Positions 6,201-8,991 of a stretch of 8,991 bases of DNA are shown one piece after another. The first letter of the stretch is position 1; each line of letters begins with the position of its first letter. Location: the NCBI GenBank assembly GCA_946626015.1, contig CAMOTT010000077.1:1-8991 (forward strand), written 5' to 3'. A program made the position numbers and the translations under genes. Source of the stretch: an uncultured Clostridia bacterium. Its GTDB lineage: Bacteria; Bacillota; Clostridia; Oscillospirales; Acutalibacteraceae. The notes under the pieces are model-generated. The model was not told the origin of the DNA. It made no database searches and was given only the letters and a program-made list of their open reading frames with translations.

Positions 6201-6416
6201 ATGAGCTCAGTATTTGCAGCAGCATTATGTTTGATCTCCTGCGCAGCGGCAGGTTTTGGAATGGCCCTTGCCACAGGCAAGGCTGTTGAGGCGGTGGCGC
6301 GCCAGCCCGAGGCAGCAAGCAAGATAAACTCTATCCTTATCCTCGGCCTTGCCCTTACGGAATCCACGGCGATCTACGGTTTTGTTACCGCGCTTATCAT
6401 GCTCTTCATTAAATAA
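6201..6416 (+). CDS. atpE: ATP synthase F0 subunit c
   Basis: A 71-residue helical hairpin that oligomerises into the rotating c-ring. Seen: helix 1 (2-33), the polar loop ARQPEA (33-38) and helix 2 (43-70), with the ion-carrying carboxylate E54 in LALTESTAIYGF. Compared with the sodium-coupled Ilyobacter tartaricus ring, E54, S55, T56 and Y59 match Glu65, Ser66, Thr67 and Tyr70, but M21 sits where Gln32 should be. The coupling ion is therefore ambiguous. The helix-1 glycine motif is degenerate: C14, A16, G18, G20 and A22 at the usual five Gly positions. The protein is shorter at the N-terminus than I. tartaricus c (89) and slightly shorter than E. coli c (79). A perfect AGGAGG (6186-6191) lies 9 bases before the ATG, the strongest such site in the operon, which suits the many copies of c per enzyme. 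Confidence 0.97.
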   Translation: MSSVFAAALCLISCAAAGFGMALATGKAVEAVARQPEAASKINSILILGLALTESTAIYGFVTALIMLFIK

Positions 6417-6434
6417 TGACGGGAGACTTGGAAA

Positions 6435-6914
6435 ATGGATATAAACCCCATCGACATAGTTATACACATTATAAATATCATTATCCTGTTTGTCATTCTC
6501 CGTACTTTGGTGTACAAGCCGGTGAGCAAGTTTATGAGGGAGCGCACCGCCTCCGTCAACGGTCAGCTTGAGGATGCGGCCAACAAGGAGGCCGAAGCTG
6601 AAAAGCTGCTGGAGCAGTACAATTCTCAGATCAGCACCGCCGAGGATGACGCCAAAGCCAAGGTTCTTGAGATCACCTCTAAGGCTAACAAGGAGGCCGA
6701 CGATATTATCGGCAAGGCAAACACCATGGCCATCGAGATAATCGAGCACGCCAACCAAAAAGCTCAGGATGAATACGACAAAAAGATGAACGATCTGAGC
6801 GAGGATATCACCGACGTTGCCGTCAACATGGCAAAGCAGATACTTCAGCGTGAAGTGCGCGCCGAGGACAATCAAAAAATCATCGATGACTTTTTTGACC
6901 CCAAAAGGAACTGA
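6435..6914 (+). CDS. atpF: ATP synthase F0 subunit b
   Basis: A 159-residue peripheral stalk subunit. Seen: one N-terminal membrane helix (about 6-26, DIVIHIINIIILFVILRTLV), then the family tether YKPVSKFMRERTASVN (27-42). A long charged, alanine-rich coiled coil (about 43-130) follows, and the C-terminal helix VAVNMAKQILQREV with tail FFDPKRN normally docks onto delta. Length and architecture are ordinary, and there is no delta-like fusion at its end, as occurs in mycobacteria. This matters because the next gene encodes only part of delta. Translation likely uses GGGAGA (6421-6426), 8 bases before the ATG. The ATG is 18 bases after the subunit c stop. Confidence 0.95.
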   Translation: MDINPIDIVIHIINIIILFVILRTLVYKPVSKFMRERTASVNGQLEDAANKEAEAEKLLEQYNSQISTAEDDAKAKVLEITSKANKEADDIIGKANTMAIEIIEHANQKAQDEYDKKMNDLSEDITDVAVNMAKQILQREVRAEDNQKIIDDFFDPKRN

Positions 6915-6943
6915 TTTCCCCGCGCTGAAAGGAACTTAACATT

Positions 6944-7165
6944 ATGGTAAACGAAAACGTTTTAAAGCTTGCCGGAGAATTCACCGATGAGGATATTGAG
7001 CGTATCCGCTCCGGATTCAGTAAAATGCTCGGCAGAGATATCAGGTTCAAGGTCGTAAGGGATGAATCTCTTATCGGCGGGTTTTCCGCGTTTATTAACG
7101 GCAAGATATATGACGCCAGCATCCTTGCCCGTATCAACGATATGCAGCGTCAGCTTACCGATTAA
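6944..7165 (+). CDS. atpH: ATP synthase F1 subunit delta, C-terminal domain only
   Basis: A 73-residue protein in the delta slot between b and alpha. Residues ~12-73 match the C-terminal domain of delta (OSCP in mitochondria): a helix FTDEDIERIRSGFSKMLGR, a strand IRFKVVRDESLIGGF with the family's D-x-S-L-I-G-G signature, then INGKIYDASILARINDMQRQL. E. coli delta has the equivalent KSVMAGV...DGSVRGRLERL region at its end. The usual ~100-residue N-terminal six-helix domain, which binds the alpha N-termini, is absent. The frame cannot be extended: a TGA at 6926-6928 lies in frame 15 bases before the ATG, and only 29 bases separate it from subunit b. AAAGGA (6928-6933) lies 10 bases upstream, so the short gene looks deliberately translated. 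Known role of this domain: contact with the b C-termini. Confidence 0.88.
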   Translation: MVNENVLKLAGEFTDEDIERIRSGFSKMLGRDIRFKVVRDESLIGGFSAFINGKIYDASILARINDMQRQLTD

Positions 7166-7177
7166 GGAGCATAGTCT

Positions 7178-8683
7178 ATGATTGGCAGTGATGTGAAATC
7201 TGTTGCTTCATTTTTGAACAGCAGGATAAACGAATATGAATACAAGCCCAAGGTCTGCGAATACGGTGTGGTCAGGAGCTGCACCGACGATATCGTCCAG
7301 ATTGACGGGCTTTCAACTATCAGCTACGGCGAGCTTATAAGCTTTGACGGAGACGCTTACGGCCTTGCCCTTGAGATGAGCGAAAACGGCGTTGGAGCAG
7401 TGCTGCTCGGCAAAAGCAGCAAGGTCGTGCCCGGCTGTATAGTTAGAGGCACCGGACGGGTGGCAAACATCTGCGTTGGCAGCGAACTGCTGGGCAGGAT
7501 CGTTGACCCCATCGGCAGACCGCTGGACGGCCTGCCCCTCAAAGTCGACAAATATCGCCCCATAGAGAACCACGCTCCCACCATTATGCAGCGTTCCCCT
7601 GTCAACAGCCCCATGCAGACGGGTCTGCTTGCAATAGACAGCATGATCCCCCTTGGCAGAGGCCAGCGTGAGCTTATAGTCGGAGACAGGCAGACGGGCA
7701 AAACGGCCATCGCTCTGGCCGCAATGATAAACCAGAAGAAAGACGATGTCATCTGCGTCTACTGCGCCATAGGCCAAAAGGCCTCCACAGTGGCTCAGGT
7801 AGTGCATACCCTCACAACCGAAGGCGCCATGGACAACACTGTGATAGTTTCATCCACAGCCGACGACTGCGCCTCCATGCAGTATCTGGCGCCATACGCC
7901 GCCTGCGCCATAGCGGAGGAGTTTATGTACAACGGCAAGGACGTGCTCATAGTTTACGATGATCTTACAAAACACGCCATCGCCTACCGTTCAATGTCGC
8001 TCTTGCTCCGCAGGCCCTCCGGGCGCGAGGCTTATCCCGGAGACGTATTCTACCTGCACAGCCGTCTGCTGGAACGCTCCGCGAAGCTTTCCGAAAAACT
8101 CGGCGGCGGTTCAATGACCGCCCTGCCGATAGTTGAAACGATGGCTGGTGATATTTCGGCATACATCCCCACAAATGTTATCTCCATCACAGACGGTCAG
8201 ATCTACCTTGAAAGCGAGCTGTTCAATGCCGGTATCCGTCCGGCGCTGAACGTGGGTCTTTCGGTTTCGCGCGTAGGCCGCTCCGCTCAGAACAGCGCCA
8301 TGAAGGATGTTTCCGGCAGCCTGCGTCTTGAGCTTGCCCAGTACCGGGATACGGCTGTTTTTGCCCAATTCGGCGCGGATATAGACGCCTCCACGGCTCA
8401 TTTGCTTGCCCGGGGCGAACGGCTGACAGAGCTGCTTAAGCAGCGGCAAAATGACGTTATGTCCCTTTCAGAACAGGTTGCAGTGCTGCTGGCCTACGAT
8501 AAGGATATGTTCATAAATATCCCCAAAAAGAGCGTAACGGCAGTCAAAAAGCAAATGCTCGAATATCTCGAACAGAACTGTTCGTCAACCATGCACGCAA
8601 TCGATATGTCCGGAAAGCTCAGCGAATCCGACAGGAACGTCATCAATAACGCCATATCGGATTTCTTCGCAAGGACAAAATAA
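7178..8683 (+). CDS. atpA: ATP synthase F1 subunit alpha
   Basis: A 501-residue non-catalytic nucleotide-binding subunit of the F1 head. Seen: an N-terminal helix (4-20, SDVKSVASFLNSRINEY), beta-barrel domain 26-95, Walker A GDRQTGKT at 169-176 (K175, same number as E. coli), and the glutamine-containing AIGQKAST (197-204). Walker B follows as VLIVYDD with D261, then SLLLRRPSGREAYPGDVFYLHSRLLER (274-300), PTNVISITDGQI (331-342) and the arginine finger R365 in SVSRVGRSAQ, which completes the beta catalytic site. A helical C-terminal domain follows. Length is normal (E. coli 513). The N-terminal helix that normally binds delta's N-terminal domain is kept, although that domain is missing here. 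AAGGAG (7164-7169) overlaps the delta stop codon and lies 8 bases before the ATG, so the two genes are probably translationally coupled. Confidence 0.98.
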   Translation: MIGSDVKSVASFLNSRINEYEYKPKVCEYGVVRSCTDDIVQIDGLSTISYGELISFDGDAYGLALEMSENGVGAVLLGKSSKVVPGCIVRGTGRVANICVGSELLGRIVDPIGRPLDGLPLKVDKYRPIENHAPTIMQRSPVNSPMQTGLLAIDSMIPLGRGQRELIVGDRQTGKTAIALAAMINQKKDDVICVYCAIGQKASTVAQVVHTLTTEGAMDNTVIVSSTADDCASMQYLAPYAACAIAEEFMYNGKDVLIVYDDLTKHAIAYRSMSLLLRRPSGREAYPGDVFYLHSRLLERSAKLSEKLGGGSMTALPIVETMAGDISAYIPTNVISITDGQIYLESELFNAGIRPALNVGLSVSRVGRSAQNSAMKDVSGSLRLELAQYRDTAVFAQFGADIDASTAHLLARGERLTELLKQRQNDVMSLSEQVAVLLAYDKDMFINIPKKSVTAVKKQMLEYLEQNCSSTMHAIDMSGKLSESDRNVINNAISDFFARTK

Positions 8684-8748
8684 AAAAGGAAAGGAACGGC
8701 GCAAGGAACAGGCCTTGCCTGCATGATGCGTCATTAAGTGACATATGC
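8684..8748 (+). promoter_or_regulatory. Structured alpha-gamma intercistronic leader
   Basis: This is a 61-base gap in an operon whose other spacers are 12-30 bases. Seen: three AAGGA motifs (8686-8690, 8691-8695, 8703-8707), all too far from the gamma ATG at 8745. A 6-bp hairpin pairs 8701-8706 with 8713-8718. A second, weaker hairpin pairs GTCA 8730-8733 with TGAC 8739-8742 and GCAT 8721-8724 with ATGC 8745-8748, which covers the gamma start codon. A four-codon frame (ATG 8723, TAA 8735-8737) ends 7 bases before gamma. A role in limiting gamma translation is inferred. Confidence 0.4.
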
Positions 8749-8991
8749 AAAGCGCTAATGAAATAAAGCATCACATCGGTGCCGTTGAACAAACAAGAAA
8801 GATAACAAACGCCATGCACCTTATCTCCTCCGCGAGGATGAAAAAGGTCATGAATCACATAGAATACAACAAAATTTACTTTAACCGGGTACAGTCCGCA
8901 ATGAAGGATATCCTTATGTCCCCTCACCCGGTGGATCACCCCTATCTGCGCAAACGAAAAAACGGCAAAAAGCTCTATATCGTAGTTGCCG
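8745..8991 (+). CDS. atpG: ATP synthase F1 subunit gamma (partial, C-terminus beyond the right edge)
   Basis: The first 82 residues of the central rotor shaft. Seen: the N-terminal coiled-coil helix SANEIKHHIGAVEQTRKIT, then NAMHLISSARMKKV, matching the family pattern I-x-R-I-x-S-V...T-x-K-I-T-x-A-M...KM. The next region (40-75) leads to KKLYIVVA, the first strand of the Rossmann-like domain. The start is fixed by an in-frame TGA at 8739-8741, just two codons upstream; the next ATG (8758) is out of frame. No normal ribosome binding site is present: only AAGTG (8736-8740) lies close, 4 bases away. Translation may depend on coupling or on leader structure. Beta and epsilon genes are expected downstream. 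Confidence 0.93.
   Translation, partial: MQSANEIKHHIGAVEQTRKITNAMHLISSARMKKVMNHIEYNKIYFNRVQSAMKDILMSPHPVDHPYLRKRKNGKKLYIVVA

Noticed and set aside
6225..6875. 216-codon minus-strand open frame across subunits c and b
   Set aside because: It is a shadow created by the codon pattern of two conserved ATP synthase genes; it would cross their boundary.
6915..6943. Remnant of a delta N-terminal domain or a frameshift at the front of atpH
   Set aside because: Only 29 bases separate atpF and atpH, with an in-frame TGA at 6926-6928. No frame here encodes delta-like helices, and subunit b ends normally, so there is neither a frameshifted remnant nor a b-delta fusion.
7313..7807. Overlapping minus-strand frames inside atpA (also 7357-7752 and 8111-8449)
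   Set aside because: They are opposite a highly conserved alpha subunit; no independent start signals or domains were seen.

Overview
The window looks like chromosomal DNA of an anaerobic, probably gut- or rumen-associated Clostridia member (Bacillota, Oscillospiraceae/Ruminococcaceae-like). The reasons are moderate GC content, AGGAGG-type ribosome binding sites, a SpoIIM-family membrane protein with a promoter resembling the sporulation sigma-E class, and an F-type ATP synthase operon in the order I-a-c-b-delta-alpha-gamma. The taxonomic placement is inferred from gene content and protein style, not from a database match.

Layout. (1) Bases 1-2997, minus strand: a three-gene cluster read right to left. 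It starts with a secreted, membrane-associated calcineurin-like metallophosphoesterase (1366-2997), then an AlkD-family HEAT-repeat DNA alkylation repair protein (622-1344). It ends with a purple-acid-phosphatase-like metallophosphoesterase that overlaps the repair gene by 8 bases and runs off the left edge (1-629). A good vegetative-type promoter precedes the cluster. (2) Bases 3154-3792, plus strand: a SpoIIM-like multi-spanning membrane protein, divergent from cluster 1. (3) Bases 3808-3838: a bidirectional terminator shared with the convergent gene. (4) Bases 3856-4800, minus strand: a membrane-anchored alpha/beta hydrolase with its own promoter. (5) From base 4927 to the right edge, plus strand: a well-formed promoter followed by the ATP synthase operon. 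It encodes a small AtpI-like membrane protein, subunit a with an N-terminal extension, a short subunit c, subunit b, a delta subunit reduced to its C-terminal domain, a full-length alpha subunit, and the start of gamma. Beta and epsilon would lie beyond the window.

The most unusual region is the ATP synthase. Delta (73 residues against the usual ~175-180) lacks the whole N-terminal helical domain that normally clamps the top of F1. An in-frame stop just upstream shows that the reading frame cannot be longer. Yet alpha keeps the N-terminal segment that this missing domain normally binds. Subunit a carries about 72 extra N-terminal residues with two hydrophobic segments. Subunit c has a mixed ion-site signature: the Glu-Ser-Thr...Tyr part of sodium-type rings is present but the N-helix Gln is not. 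Gamma begins after a 61-base structured leader with no close Shine-Dalgarno sequence. Together these suggest a stripped or rearranged peripheral stalk in this lineage, though whether it is already known in relatives cannot be judged from the sequence alone.

No gene-free stretch exceeds 300 bases; the longest (4801-4985) holds two divergent promoters. No tRNA, rRNA, CRISPR, insertion sequence or attachment site was seen.
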